DNA of 64,000 nt, from positions 1-64,000 of the forward strand of contig CASFCK010000005.1 of assembly GCA_949293265.1 (NCBI GenBank). Reading direction: 5' to 3'. Both the position numbers and the translations under genes were made by a program. Origin of the DNA: an uncultured bacterium. Lineage in GTDB: Bacteria > Bacillota_I > Bacilli_A > Acholeplasmatales > Anaeroplasmataceae. Below the pieces are notes generated by a model that did not search any database, was not told where the DNA came from, and saw only the letters and a list, made by a program, of their open reading frames with translations. Positions 52,923-61,929 of this stretch are shown here, in pieces (the first letter of the stretch is position 1; every line of letters starts with the position of its first letter).

Positions 52923-54722
52923 ATGGAGTACAATTTTCTTAGAACTGTTAAAGAACAATTTAAAAAAATAAATGAGGCAAAATATAAAAAAATTTATTTT
53001 TTGTATCTTATTAATATTATTGCTGCAGTAGCAATCCCACTATTAAATATGTTTTTAATGCGTATAGTCATTGAAAAATTAAATACTAGTGATTTTTACG
53101 AATTATTAATCATTATTTTAGGATTTGGAATTAGTTTAATCCTTATATCTTTCATTACTTTTTTTTGTCAAAACTTAACACAAGTTATGTTTTTTAAACT
53201 ACGTATAGTAGAATTTAAAAAGATGGCCTATATATGTAAAAATATGGATTACGAGTTAGTTGAAGATTCAAAATTCCAAACAAAAATGAGCGCAGCATAT
53301 GAAGCCTTAGATTCTGATCGTAGCGGTTTTGAAGGTTTTTATTTTAATTTATTTAGTTTATCTGGCTATATAGCTAGTTTTATAGTTTATGCAATAATTC
53401 TTGCTATATTTAATCCTTGGATTATTCTAGTTTGTCTACTATCTTATATAATTGCTTATTTAACTAATAGCTACATTATTAAATTTATGGGAAAAGTAAA
53501 AAAACAAAGGCAAGAAGCGTTTAAACAAACTGATTATTTCTTTAAAACTTGTTTTGATTTTAGTTATGGTAAGGATATTAGAATTTATGATATGGCCCCT
53601 TTAATTAAAGAAAAGTATGATAAAGGAATTATTAGTTATATAGGAGTCTTAAGACAAATAGCTAATAAACGGTTCTTGTTAGGCTTAATTGAATTAATTT
53701 TTTTATTGTTACAAGATGGTGTTGCTTATTTTTTAGTAATTTATGCTTATTTTAAAAAAGGTATTAGTGTGGGTGAAGTTACATTTTATCTAAATTTGGT
53801 TGTTGCTTTATCACAAGCTTTTAGAAGTTTTACTGATGAAATGATTTCTACGACTAATAATTTAAAACTTTCAAGTGAATATTTTAGTTTTTTAAGTGAA
53901 TCTAATTTTTATACTAAGGGTGGTAATTTAGATGCTTTACCTAAAACCGAAACGTTAGAAATTGAATTTAAGAATGTAAGTTTTAAATATCCTAATTCCA
54001 ATCAATATGTCATTAACAATCTGAATTTTAAAATCAATAAGGGAGAAAAATTAGCAATAGTTGGGGAAAACGGGGCTGGTAAATCAACAATTATAAAATT
54101 AATTACCGGGCTTTTTAAACCAACTAGTGGACAAATTTTAATCAACGGAATAGATATTTTAAAATTTAATTCCGTGGAATATAGAAAAATGTTCGGGGTA
54201 GTTTTTCAAGAAGTTAATGTCTATTCTGGTTCAATAATTGAAAATGTTTGTGGTTCTGATAAAAGTATTGAAAGTATAAATAGGGCTAAAGAATGTTTAA
54301 AAGGGGTTGGACTTGATAAAAAGATTGAAACATTACCTAATAAATATGACACCGAACTTTCAAAACTATTTCATGATGATGGTATAGAATTATCTGGTGG
54401 TGAACAACAAAAAATAGCAATCGCAAGAGCTCTTTATTTAGATGCTAATATGGTTATTTTAGATGAACCAACATCTGCTTTAGATGCCTTAGCTGAAGCT
54501 AATATATATGAACAATTCCAAAGTCTTGTTAACAATAAGACGGCTATCTATATTTCCCACCGACTTTCTTCAACTAAATTTTGTGATCATATAGCTTTAT
54601 TTTCTAAAGATGGATTATTAGAATATGGCAATCACAATGAATTAATGGCTAAAGGTGGCCGTTATTTTGAAATGTTTACTCTACAAGGTAAATATTATCA
54701 AGGAGGTGACGAAAGTGTCTAA
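52923..54722 (+). CDS. ABC exporter half-transporter (permease-ATPase), subunit 1
   Basis: The 599-residue protein has an N-terminal six-helix exporter domain (~1-320). The ATPase domain has Walker A GENGAGKST (~380), Q-loop VFQEVNVYSG, signature LSGGEQQKIAIARAL, Walker B MVILDEPTSALD with the catalytic Glu, and H-loop ISHRLSS. I favour ATG 52923 because GGTGGTGA, the Shine-Dalgarno, lies just before it; ATG 52908 is upstream of that. It overlaps subunit 2 by 8 bases, so the two form a heterodimer. No peptidase domain or peptide precursor gene was seen, so the substrate is unknown. Confidence 0.88.
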   Translation: MEYNFLRTVKEQFKKINEAKYKKIYFLYLINIIAAVAIPLLNMFLMRIVIEKLNTSDFYELLIIILGFGISLILISFITFFCQNLTQVMFFKLRIVEFKKMAYICKNMDYELVEDSKFQTKMSAAYEALDSDRSGFEGFYFNLFSLSGYIASFIVYAIILAIFNPWIILVCLLSYIIAYLTNSYIIKFMGKVKKQRQEAFKQTDYFFKTCFDFSYGKDIRIYDMAPLIKEKYDKGIISYIGVLRQIANKRFLLGLIELIFLLLQDGVAYFLVIYAYFKKGISVGEVTFYLNLVVALSQAFRSFTDEMISTTNNLKLSSEYFSFLSESNFYTKGGNLDALPKTETLEIEFKNVSFKYPNSNQYVINNLNFKINKGEKLAIVGENGAGKSTIIKLITGLFKPTSGQILINGIDILKFNSVEYRKMFGVVFQEVNVYSGSIIENVCGSDKSIESINRAKECLKGVGLDKKIETLPNKYDTELSKLFHDDGIELSGGEQQKIAIARALYLDANMVILDEPTSALDALAEANIYEQFQSLVNNKTAIYISHRLSSTKFCDHIALFSKDGLLEYGNHNELMAKGGRYFEMFTLQGKYYQGGDESV

Positions 54723-56469
54723 AACTCGTTTCCCAATGCTAAAATTATTTATTTTAATAATTAAAATAAAGCCTAGTTTCTTAATTGTATCATTTTTTAA
54801 AAGTATAGTTATGGCTCTTATAACTTTACTAAGTGCTTCTTCTTTAAGTGTTTTACTTACTTATTTAGAAAATAATTCCTATCAAGAAGCAGTTGTTGCT
54901 GGTCTAGTTCTTGTTTTCTTAATTGTTTTATTAGATTTTTTTAATAAATTGATAAATCGTTTTAAAGAATATAAAGATCATGAAGTTAATGATGCTATCT
55001 TAGAATATATAAGTCTACATATGACTAAGATTAGTTATGAACATTTAGAAAGTGCAAATTATCAAGAAATTAAAGAGAGGGCTAAGTACACAATAACCTC
55101 TCAGGGGGCAATTTTTAGTTTTGTTTCTATTATTTCATCTTTAATTAGTAATACTATTACTGCGTTAACACTAATTACAACATTAGCTTTACTAGAGCCC
55201 TTAATCATTTTAATTTTAGTAATAGGAATTATCGTTATTTGTTTATTAACTTTACTTTCTATTTCTTTACAAATAAAACAAAGTAAAGAACTGATACCTT
55301 TAAATAGACGTTTTAGTTATTATTTTGAAAATCTTTTAAACAAAAGATGTCAAAAAGATTTTCGTTTCTATAATATAGGTGATTATTTCGTTGATCAATT
55401 TAGTTGTTTTTGTGATTTAACGTATAAAAGTTTACTTAAAAATATGAAAAAAATAGGATTAAATGCTGCCGCAACAGGTGCTATTTCTTATTTGGAAACA
55501 GCTATTTTATACATTGTTATTACATATAAAACCATCGTCAACAAACTTTCTATAGCTAATTTTAGTTTACAAATTTCGGCTTCTACGACTTTAGCATCAA
55601 CTTTTACTTTATTAATGCAAAATATTTTTGAATTAATTACTATTGCTAATTACATTGAACCAATTATGCATATTATAGATACAAAAACAGAAAATACAGC
55701 TGGTATAACTCTTAATAAAATTGAAGAGATTGAATTTAGGCATGTGTATTTTAAATACCCTAATACAGAACGTTTAATTTTAGAAGATGTTTCGTTTAAA
55801 ATTAAAGGAAAAGAAAAAATATCCATTGTTGGTTTAAATGGGGCAGGTAAAACAACTATTATTAAATTATTATGTCGTTTTTATGTACCAACTAAAGGAG
55901 AAATTTTACTTAATGGTATAAATGTTAATGAATATAGTATTAAAAAATACCGTAAAGAAATAACAACAGTATTTCAAGATTATAAATTGTTAAATATTTC
56001 TCTTAAGGAAAATATTTTATTAAATTCAAATAAGAGTGTTGATATTACACCTTATTTAAAAGAAATAGGTATTGATAATACTATTTCTAAATTACCATAT
56101 GGTATAAATTCAGTTTATGGCAAGGAATTTAGTGATGATGGTATTGAATTATCTGGTGGTGAACAACAAAAAATAGCAATTGCTAGGGCACTTGTCAAAG
56201 ATTCTAGTTTATTAATTTTAGATGAACCAACATCTGCTTTAGATCCAGAAAGTGAAGCTAATATTTATGAAAACTTTAACCAAATGGTCTTAAATAAAAT
56301 GACAATTTATGTTTCTCATCGTATGTCATCTTCTAAATTTTGTGACAAAATATTAGTAATAGATAATGGCAAAGTTACTGATTTTTGTTCTCATGATGAA
56401 TTGATGAAGAAAAAAGATGGACTTTATTATAAACTATTTATGCTACAAGCAAATAATTATAAAGAATAA
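54715..56469 (+). CDS. ABC exporter half-transporter (permease-ATPase), subunit 2
   Basis: The 584-residue protein starts with GTG at 54715 behind a perfect AAGGAGGTGA Shine-Dalgarno. The longer reading from 54655 would lie inside subunit 1. It has a six-helix domain and an ATPase domain with Walker A GLNGAGKTT, signature LSGGEQQKIAIARAL, Walker B LLILDEPTSALD and VSHRMSS. Both subunits keep the catalytic Glu, so neither ATP site looks degenerate, unlike many heterodimeric exporters. Both also carry a DDGIELSGG segment before the signature. Confidence 0.88.
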   Translation: MSKTRFPMLKLFILIIKIKPSFLIVSFFKSIVMALITLLSASSLSVLLTYLENNSYQEAVVAGLVLVFLIVLLDFFNKLINRFKEYKDHEVNDAILEYISLHMTKISYEHLESANYQEIKERAKYTITSQGAIFSFVSIISSLISNTITALTLITTLALLEPLIILILVIGIIVICLLTLLSISLQIKQSKELIPLNRRFSYYFENLLNKRCQKDFRFYNIGDYFVDQFSCFCDLTYKSLLKNMKKIGLNAAATGAISYLETAILYIVITYKTIVNKLSIANFSLQISASTTLASTFTLLMQNIFELITIANYIEPIMHIIDTKTENTAGITLNKIEEIEFRHVYFKYPNTERLILEDVSFKIKGKEKISIVGLNGAGKTTIIKLLCRFYVPTKGEILLNGINVNEYSIKKYRKEITTVFQDYKLLNISLKENILLNSNKSVDITPYLKEIGIDNTISKLPYGINSVYGKEFSDDGIELSGGEQQKIAIARALVKDSSLLILDEPTSALDPESEANIYENFNQMVLNKMTIYVSHRMSSSKFCDKILVIDNGKVTDFCSHDELMKKKDGLYYKLFMLQANNYKE

Positions 56470-56479
56470 ATTTATATCT

Positions 56480-56506
56480 ATCCGTTATATTAATAATATG
56501 ACGGAT
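56480..56506 (+). terminator. Terminator of the ABC exporter operon
   Basis: ATCCGTTATATT and AATATGACGGAT form a 12-bp stem (one wobble) with a 3-base loop, followed by TTTTT. It begins 10 bases past the stop. Confidence 0.85.
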
Positions 56507-56522
56507 TTTTTAAGCACTTAAA

Positions 56523-56543
56523 AAGGTGCATTATTTGCACCTT
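56523..56543 (-). terminator. Terminator of the gdpP-to-GH105 operon
   Basis: On the minus strand AAGGTGC, a 7-base loop and GCACCTT are followed by TTTAAG. It overlaps the GH105 stop. Confidence 0.75.
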
Positions 56544-57675
56544 ACTTTCTAACTCTTATAACTTCAGTATAGGCCATTATGAATGGACCTACCCCTTTAG
56601 CATCATTTTCTACAACTGGTTCACTAATGTAGTATTTAAATGTTCCATCTCTCCTACGATTATTTTCTGGTCCTAATCCGGCAACTAAACATATACCACC
56701 TAAATTTAGATCCCCATCTTCTTTAATGGTTAGATATTTATTACAAACACCATCAAATATCGCTAAACCAATTTTTTGATATCTATCTGGTAACACTCTT
56801 AATCTTACGCCTTTTAAAATAGCATAAGCTACCATTGCTGAACCACTAGTTTCTAAATAATTACCTTCTTTATTACCTTTATCAATTACTTGATAGAACA
56901 TATTACTATCTTTATCTAAATATTTTAAGATACCATCAATCGCTTCTTTAAATAATGTTTTATAATATGCATAATCTTCATATATTTGTTCATCCATATA
57001 TCCTAAAACATCAACTAAAGAAACCATATGCCAACCAGTTGCTCTTAACCAAAAGTTCTTAGATAAACCAGTTTCTTTATCACACCAGAATGATTCTCTT
57101 GAAGAATCATAACCATGATAATGAAGACCTTTTTTAGTATTAAACATTAAATTTCTAACATTTTGATATTGTTTTTTAATATCTGCATAATTCTTATAGC
57201 CGTTAAACTCTGTTTCGTAACGCATATAAAAAACTTGCATCATATATAATCCATCTAACCAAACTTGGTTTGGATAAATTAATTTATGCCAAAAACTACC
57301 TTCTTTAGTACGTGGATGAGTTAAAATTTGACTATATGATAAATCAATAGCTTTCTTATATTTTTCTTCTTTAAAATATTTATATAAATCAAATAAAACT
57401 CTTGATTCTGCTACATCATCAGTAGAATATTTTTCTTTATCATAACCTAAAATTGAACCATCTGGTGCTACATAATAATCAACATAATTCTTAACGAAAT
57501 CTAAATATTTTTTATCCCCTGTAACTTCATATAAAGAAATAAGTGAATTCATCATACAGCCATCAATATAATTCCAATGTGGTTTTTTACCTTGTCTTAT
57601 TTGTTCAATGTTCCACAAAGGTTCATTTGGTTTAGATGTCATTAACTTTTTAATATAATTGTCAACTGCTTGCAT
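56542..57675 (-). CDS. Glycoside hydrolase family 105 (unsaturated rhamnogalacturonyl hydrolase)
   Basis: The 377-residue protein is a GH88/GH105 alpha/alpha barrel. Family marks include a DGCMMNSLISLYEVTGDKKY segment (~38-57), YPNQVWLDGLYM with the presumed catalytic Asp (~141), FWLRATGWHMVSLVDVL (~208-224) and LETSGSAMVAYAI (~275-287). These enzymes remove the 4,5-unsaturated uronic acid left by pectin or other polysaccharide lyases. No signal peptide is present, so it acts on imported disaccharides. It is the only carbohydrate-degrading gene in the window and is attached to the end of a translation/replication operon, 10 bases after tsaC. Confidence 0.88.
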   Translation of the reverse strand: MQAVDNYIKKLMTSKPNEPLWNIEQIRQGKKPHWNYIDGCMMNSLISLYEVTGDKKYLDFVKNYVDYYVAPDGSILGYDKEKYSTDDVAESRVLFDLYKYFKEEKYKKAIDLSYSQILTHPRTKEGSFWHKLIYPNQVWLDGLYMMQVFYMRYETEFNGYKNYADIKKQYQNVRNLMFNTKKGLHYHGYDSSRESFWCDKETGLSKNFWLRATGWHMVSLVDVLGYMDEQIYEDYAYYKTLFKEAIDGILKYLDKDSNMFYQVIDKGNKEGNYLETSGSAMVAYAILKGVRLRVLPDRYQKIGLAIFDGVCNKYLTIKEDGDLNLGGICLVAGLGPENNRRRDGTFKYYISEPVVENDAKGVGPFIMAYTEVIRVRK

Positions 57676-57684
57676 ATATCCTCC

Positions 57685-58224
57685 TTAAATGTTTTTAATT
57701 TCTTCTAAAGAAATTGCACCTTCTCTAAGCATTATTATATCATATTTTGTTAAATCTACAACACTAGAAGGAAGATGACTTGAAACATTCATTTTTGGAT
57801 ATATTTTAGCCACTTTATCTTTATATAATTGATTAATTATTGCATAATCATCTAAACTTGTCTGCCCACTTTCATTAACACTAGTAACAAACATAGGTCC
57901 ATTTTCTTTTAATATATTGATAGCTAAATCGAGGTTTGGTATTCTAACTCCAATTGTCTTTAAACCTGTAAGCTTTGCGGTTTTTTCTTTAGCATTTAAT
58001 ATTACAGTTAATGGCCCTGGCATATATTTATTGATAATCCGTCTAGCTCTAGCATCTACAATAGCTATTTCTTCAATTTGTTTTAGGTCTGCACATAATA
58101 TAGCTAATGGTTTTGACTTTGGCCTTTTCTTTATACTATAGATTAAATCTATACCTTCTTTATCATCTAATGTTGTACCTAAACCATAGACAGTATCGGT
58201 AGGAAAAATAATTAATTTATTCAT
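57685..58224 (-). CDS. tsaC: Threonylcarbamoyl-AMP synthase TsaC (YrdC/Sua5 family)
   Basis: TsaC makes threonylcarbamoyl-AMP from threonine, bicarbonate and ATP, the first step of t6A synthesis. The 179-residue protein has IFPTDTVYGLG (5-15), the Lys-Arg-Pro-Lys-x-Lys-Pro segment (~33-39), PGPLTVIL (~69), the IGVRIPN motif and SVNESG. It is the short form without the Sua5 C-terminal domain. I start at ATG 58224 after a GGTGGTGG-type Shine-Dalgarno; the in-frame GTG at 58236 lies within it. It overlaps prmC by 8 bases, the standard prfA-prmC-ywlC order. Confidence 0.94.
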   Translation of the reverse strand: MNKLIIFPTDTVYGLGTTLDDKEGIDLIYSIKKRPKSKPLAILCADLKQIEEIAIVDARARRIINKYMPGPLTVILNAKEKTAKLTGLKTIGVRIPNLDLAINILKENGPMFVTSVNESGQTSLDDYAIINQLYKDKVAKIYPKMNVSSHLPSSVVDLTKYDIIMLREGAISLEEIKNI

Positions 58225-59071
58225 CAAAACCACCACCTATATATATAAAAGTCATTCGATCTTTGCCTTCTAAATCTTTAATTGTTTCTACTTTAGCTGT
58301 TGTGAAATTTAATTTAGCTAACTCTTCAATTTCTTTCTTTTTATCATAGCCATGTTCAAAACAAATCATAGCGCGATCTTTTAAATTTTTTTTAGCATTT
58401 TCTAAAATAATTCTATAGAATTTTAAACCATCATTACCGCCAAATAAAGCGATATTTGGCTCGTTATCTTTAACTAGTGAATCAACGTTTTCATCTTGTG
58501 GTATATAAGGTGGATTAGATACTAAAATATCATATTTTTTTATTAACGGCTCTAACATATCACCTTCTAAGAAAGTGATATCTACACCCAATTTATTAGC
58601 GTTTGCTTTAGCTACAGCTAATGCTTTACTAGATATATCTGTAGCTGTTAAATGAAGGTGACTTTCTTCTTTAGCTAAAGATATAGCTATAGCCCCTGAA
58701 CCTGTACCAATATCTATGACATCTAGATCTTGACCTTTAAAATATTTATCATAACGGTATAAGATATTTTCTACTAATTCTTCAGTTTCAAAACGGGGAA
58801 TTAAAACATCTTCATTAACGATAAAATCATAACCATAAAAGGTGGTGTAACCAACCAAATATTGAATTGGTTTATTATGATTTAGATAAAGATCAAATAA
58901 GGAATTGAATTTAATACTATCTTCATCGGAAATCTCTTCGTTTAATTTGTTAAAAAGAGTAGTTGCATTACACTTTAATACATCTTCAAGTAAAAAGATA
59001 ACTGCACTTTCTTCTTTAAGGGCAGTTATAGCTTCTTCTTGTTTCATTTTAATAAATTTGGCTAGTTTCAT
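58217..59071 (-). CDS. prmC: Release factor glutamine methyltransferase PrmC
   Basis: PrmC methylates the Gln of the GGQ motif in RF1 and RF2. The 284-residue protein has an N-terminal helical domain (~1-80), a SAM loop VIDIGTGSGAIAISLA (~115-130) and the catalytic NPPY in VSNPPYIPQ (~180-190). It starts at the base where prfA stops (1-base overlap). Confidence 0.96.
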   Translation of the reverse strand: MKLAKFIKMKQEEAITALKEESAVIFLLEDVLKCNATTLFNKLNEEISDEDSIKFNSLFDLYLNHNKPIQYLVGYTTFYGYDFIVNEDVLIPRFETEELVENILYRYDKYFKGQDLDVIDIGTGSGAIAISLAKEESHLHLTATDISSKALAVAKANANKLGVDITFLEGDMLEPLIKKYDILVSNPPYIPQDENVDSLVKDNEPNIALFGGNDGLKFYRIILENAKKNLKDRAMICFEHGYDKKKEIEELAKLNFTTAKVETIKDLEGKDRMTFIYIGGGFDE

Positions 59072-60135
59072 TATAAACTAGCCTCTAATTTAGCTTTTTG
59101 ATCAGCGTTTATTAATTCATTTATCACTAAATCTAATTTGCCTTCCATTATGACATCTAGACGGTTAAGTGTAAAACCTATTCTATGGTCTGTAACCCGG
59201 TTTTGTGGATAATTATAAGTTCTAATCTTTTCACTACGTTCACCATGACCAACTAAAGATTTTCTTGTATTACCTTCTTGTTCTTCTTTTTCAGCTAACA
59301 TTTGATTATAAATTCTAGTTTTCAATAATTGAATCGCAGCCGCCTTATTTTCATGTTGTGAACGATGAATTTGACAGGCTACCGCTATCCCTGTTGGTAT
59401 ATGTGTAACTCTAACCGCACTATAAGTTGTATTTACACCTTGACCACCAGGACCAGATGAACAGAATGTATCAATACGGCAATCATTCATATCTAATTCA
59501 AAATCAATTTCTTCAGCTTCTGGCATAACTAAAACAGTTGCGATACTAGTATGAATTCGACCTTGAGATTCAGTCTGTGGAACTCTTTGAACTCTATGAC
59601 CACCTGATTCATATTTTAAAAATGAATAAGCGCCCTCACCTTTAACCATAAATTGAATTGATGAGTAACCACCCATTTCACTATATATAGCATCTAAAAC
59701 CTCAATTTTCCAACCTTTTGATTCTGCATATTTTGAATACATTCTATATAAGTCACCAGCAAAAATATTAGCTTCATCACCGCCTACAGCTCCTCTAATT
59801 TCCATAATAACATTCTTATCATCATTAGGATCTTTAGGTAATAGTAAGACTTTAATTTCTTCTTCTATTTCCTCTATTCTTTTATTAGCTGCATCATATT
59901 CTTCTTCTGCTAAAGCTCTAATTTCTTCATCATCTTCTTTTTTCATTTCCTTTAAATCATCTAAAGAAGATAATAGCTTTTTCTCTTCGCGATATAAAGA
60001 TACAACTTTTTCAAGTCCTCTAGCTTCTTTTGCATAATTAGTAACTAATTTAATATCCATAACAACTTCTGGATCTTGCATCAATTGTTGTAATTCATCA
60101 TATCTCTTTTCCATTAATTCTAAACGATCATTCAT
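59071..60135 (-). CDS. prfA: Peptide chain release factor 1
   Basis: RF1 reads UAA and UAG and triggers release. The 354-residue protein has the anticodon-like PxT motif as PQT in RVPQTESQGR (~184) and the catalytic GGQ in SSGPGGQGVNTT (~230). The length is normal. Together with PrmC it forms the release-factor module. Both RF1-type stops (UAA, UAG) are used by genes in the window. RF2 is not in view. Confidence 0.97.
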   Translation of the reverse strand: MNDRLELMEKRYDELQQLMQDPEVVMDIKLVTNYAKEARGLEKVVSLYREEKKLLSSLDDLKEMKKEDDEEIRALAEEEYDAANKRIEEIEEEIKVLLLPKDPNDDKNVIMEIRGAVGGDEANIFAGDLYRMYSKYAESKGWKIEVLDAIYSEMGGYSSIQFMVKGEGAYSFLKYESGGHRVQRVPQTESQGRIHTSIATVLVMPEAEEIDFELDMNDCRIDTFCSSGPGGQGVNTTYSAVRVTHIPTGIAVACQIHRSQHENKAAAIQLLKTRIYNQMLAEKEEQEGNTRKSLVGHGERSEKIRTYNYPQNRVTDHRIGFTLNRLDVIMEGKLDLVINELINADQKAKLEASL

Positions 60136-60146
60136 ACCTACACCTA

Positions 60147-61484
60147 CTAATCCATTTTATCTGTAAAACTTGAAAAGGCGCCATTAAATAGTAAAGGAAG
60201 ACCATTTTCCTCAGTCGTTTGACCACTTCTATTTTTAGAAATAATCAAATCAGCCTCACCTTTTCTAGCTGATTGTTTATTATATACTTCTTCACGATAC
60301 AAAAACATAACTATATCTGCATCTTGTTCAATTGTACCTGAATCACGCAAATCGGCCATCATCGGTCTTTTATCATCACGCTTTTCAACTGCTCTTGATA
60401 ATTGTGATAAAGCTAAAACCGGAATATTTAATTCTAAAGCCATCAATTTTAAAGCTCGAGAAATTCTAGACACATCTTCAACAATTGATCTAGATTGACC
60501 TTCGGAATTAATTAATTGTAAATAGTCAATAACGACAAAATCTAAACCATTTGATTCTTTTAATTGTCTAGCTACTGATTTAATTTTAGCTACGGTAATA
60601 CTAGATTCATCACTAAAATAAATATTTAAATTATTTAGTCTAGTACAAGCGCTTTGAATTCTCACCCATTCAGGCTCCTTTAAAAAACCAGTTTTAATGC
60701 TTTTTAAACTTATTTTACTGTCACATGCGATCATTCTTTCTACTAATTGTTCTTTAGGCATCTCTAAAGAAAAAATAGCACATGTGGCTTTCCCACCTTT
60801 ATTTTTAGTAGCTATATTAGTAGCTAGATTTAGAGCCATGGCTGATTTCCCCATAGCCGGACGAGCAGCTAAAATTATTAATTGACCTGGTTGAAAACCT
60901 AATGTATATTTATCAAGCCCTTGAAAACCTGTCTTTAAGCCAATAACATTTTCCTTTTGTTTTGACATTATTTCGGTTTTTTCTAATACTACACCAGTAA
61001 CATCTTTGATGTTTGTAAATGAACCTATTTTTCTTCTTTTAGAAAGTTCAAATACACTTTTTTCCATGTCTTCAAGAAAATCATCAGTTTTGGCTTTAGG
61101 ATTATAACCTTGTTCAGTCAAAACTTGTAATAATTTTAAAGCGTCTCTTCTTAAACTAGCTTCCTCAATAAATTTTATATAACTATCAGCATTATAAGGA
61201 GAATATGCTTCATCAGCTAAAGAAGATAAATATTCATATCCCCCCGCTTTTGTTAAACTATTTTTATTTTCTAAATCGCTAATTAAGGTTGTAATATCAA
61301 TACTAACTTGCCTACGATATAAATCAACCATTGAACTGAAAATTATTTTATTACGAGGATCATAAAAATCTTTTTCAAACAACCTACCTTCAACTTTACT
61401 TAAAATAGTATAGTCTAATAAAATAGATCCTAGTAATCCAATTTCAGCCTCAACATTTTGAGGAATAATAATATTATTTTGCAT
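60147..61484 (-). CDS. dnaB: Replicative DNA helicase DnaB
   Basis: DnaB (DnaC in Bacillus) is the hexameric helicase that unwinds DNA at the fork. The 445-residue protein has the N-terminal helical domain (~1-120), Walker A ARPAMGKSAMA (~210), Walker B VVIDYLQLI (~315), ALSQLSRAVEKR and ADLRDSGTIEQDAD (~380). It lies one base after the gdpP-rplI gene, the conserved Firmicute order. Confidence 0.97.
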   Translation of the reverse strand: MQNNIIIPQNVEAEIGLLGSILLDYTILSKVEGRLFEKDFYDPRNKIIFSSMVDLYRRQVSIDITTLISDLENKNSLTKAGGYEYLSSLADEAYSPYNADSYIKFIEEASLRRDALKLLQVLTEQGYNPKAKTDDFLEDMEKSVFELSKRRKIGSFTNIKDVTGVVLEKTEIMSKQKENVIGLKTGFQGLDKYTLGFQPGQLIILAARPAMGKSAMALNLATNIATKNKGGKATCAIFSLEMPKEQLVERMIACDSKISLKSIKTGFLKEPEWVRIQSACTRLNNLNIYFSDESSITVAKIKSVARQLKESNGLDFVVIDYLQLINSEGQSRSIVEDVSRISRALKLMALELNIPVLALSQLSRAVEKRDDKRPMMADLRDSGTIEQDADIVMFLYREEVYNKQSARKGEADLIISKNRSGQTTEENGLPLLFNGAFSSFTDKMD

Positions 61485-61485
61485 T

Positions 61486-61929
61486 TTAACAACCTACAAC
61501 ATTAATTTGGAAGGTAGCTTGAATGTCTTTATCTAAATTAATAACCCCTTGATAAATGCCAATAGCATTAATATCGGCAGGTAATTCTAATTTTCTTTTA
61601 TCTAAATGAATACCATTTTGAGCCTCGAATTCATCAACTACTTGTTTTGATGTGACGTGGCCAAATAATTTGCCATCTGTACCTTGTTTAATGTAGATAG
61701 TAACAGTTTTATTTTCAATTTCTGATTTTAATTGTAACAATAAATTTCTTCTATTTTCTCTATCTATTTCTTCTTGACGTTTATTTTCTTCTAATTTTTT
61801 TAAGTTTTGATCATTTAAGATAATAGCATCTTTATTATTAATTAAGAAATTACCATAACCATTATTAACTTCAATAATATCATCTTTCTTGCCTTTTCCT
61901 TTAACATCTTTTAATAAAATAACCTTCAT
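61486..61929 (-). CDS. rplI: Ribosomal protein L9 (internal start within the gdpP frame)
   Basis: Reading from the in-frame ATG at 61929 gives 147 residues, the standard length of L9. It opens MKVILLKDVKGKGKK, with LFGHVTSKQ and LDKRKLELP in the C-terminal domain, and the long connecting helix between them. L9 binds 23S rRNA at the base of the L1 stalk. GGAGAAGG (61940-61933) lies 3 bases before the ATG, a plausible though tight Shine-Dalgarno. That suggests free L9 is made in addition to the fusion. Whether translation really starts here cannot be decided from sequence alone. Confidence 0.75.
   Translation of the reverse strand: MKVILLKDVKGKGKKDDIIEVNNGYGNFLINNKDAIILNDQNLKKLEENKRQEEIDRENRRNLLLQLKSEIENKTVTIYIKQGTDGKLFGHVTSKQVVDEFEAQNGIHLDKRKLELPADINAIGIYQGVINLDKDIQATFQINVVGC

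Noticed and set aside
54655-54714. Longer start for exporter subunit 2
   Set aside because: It is within subunit 1 coding sequence and has no ribosome-binding site. The GTG at 54715 has AAGGAGGTGA.
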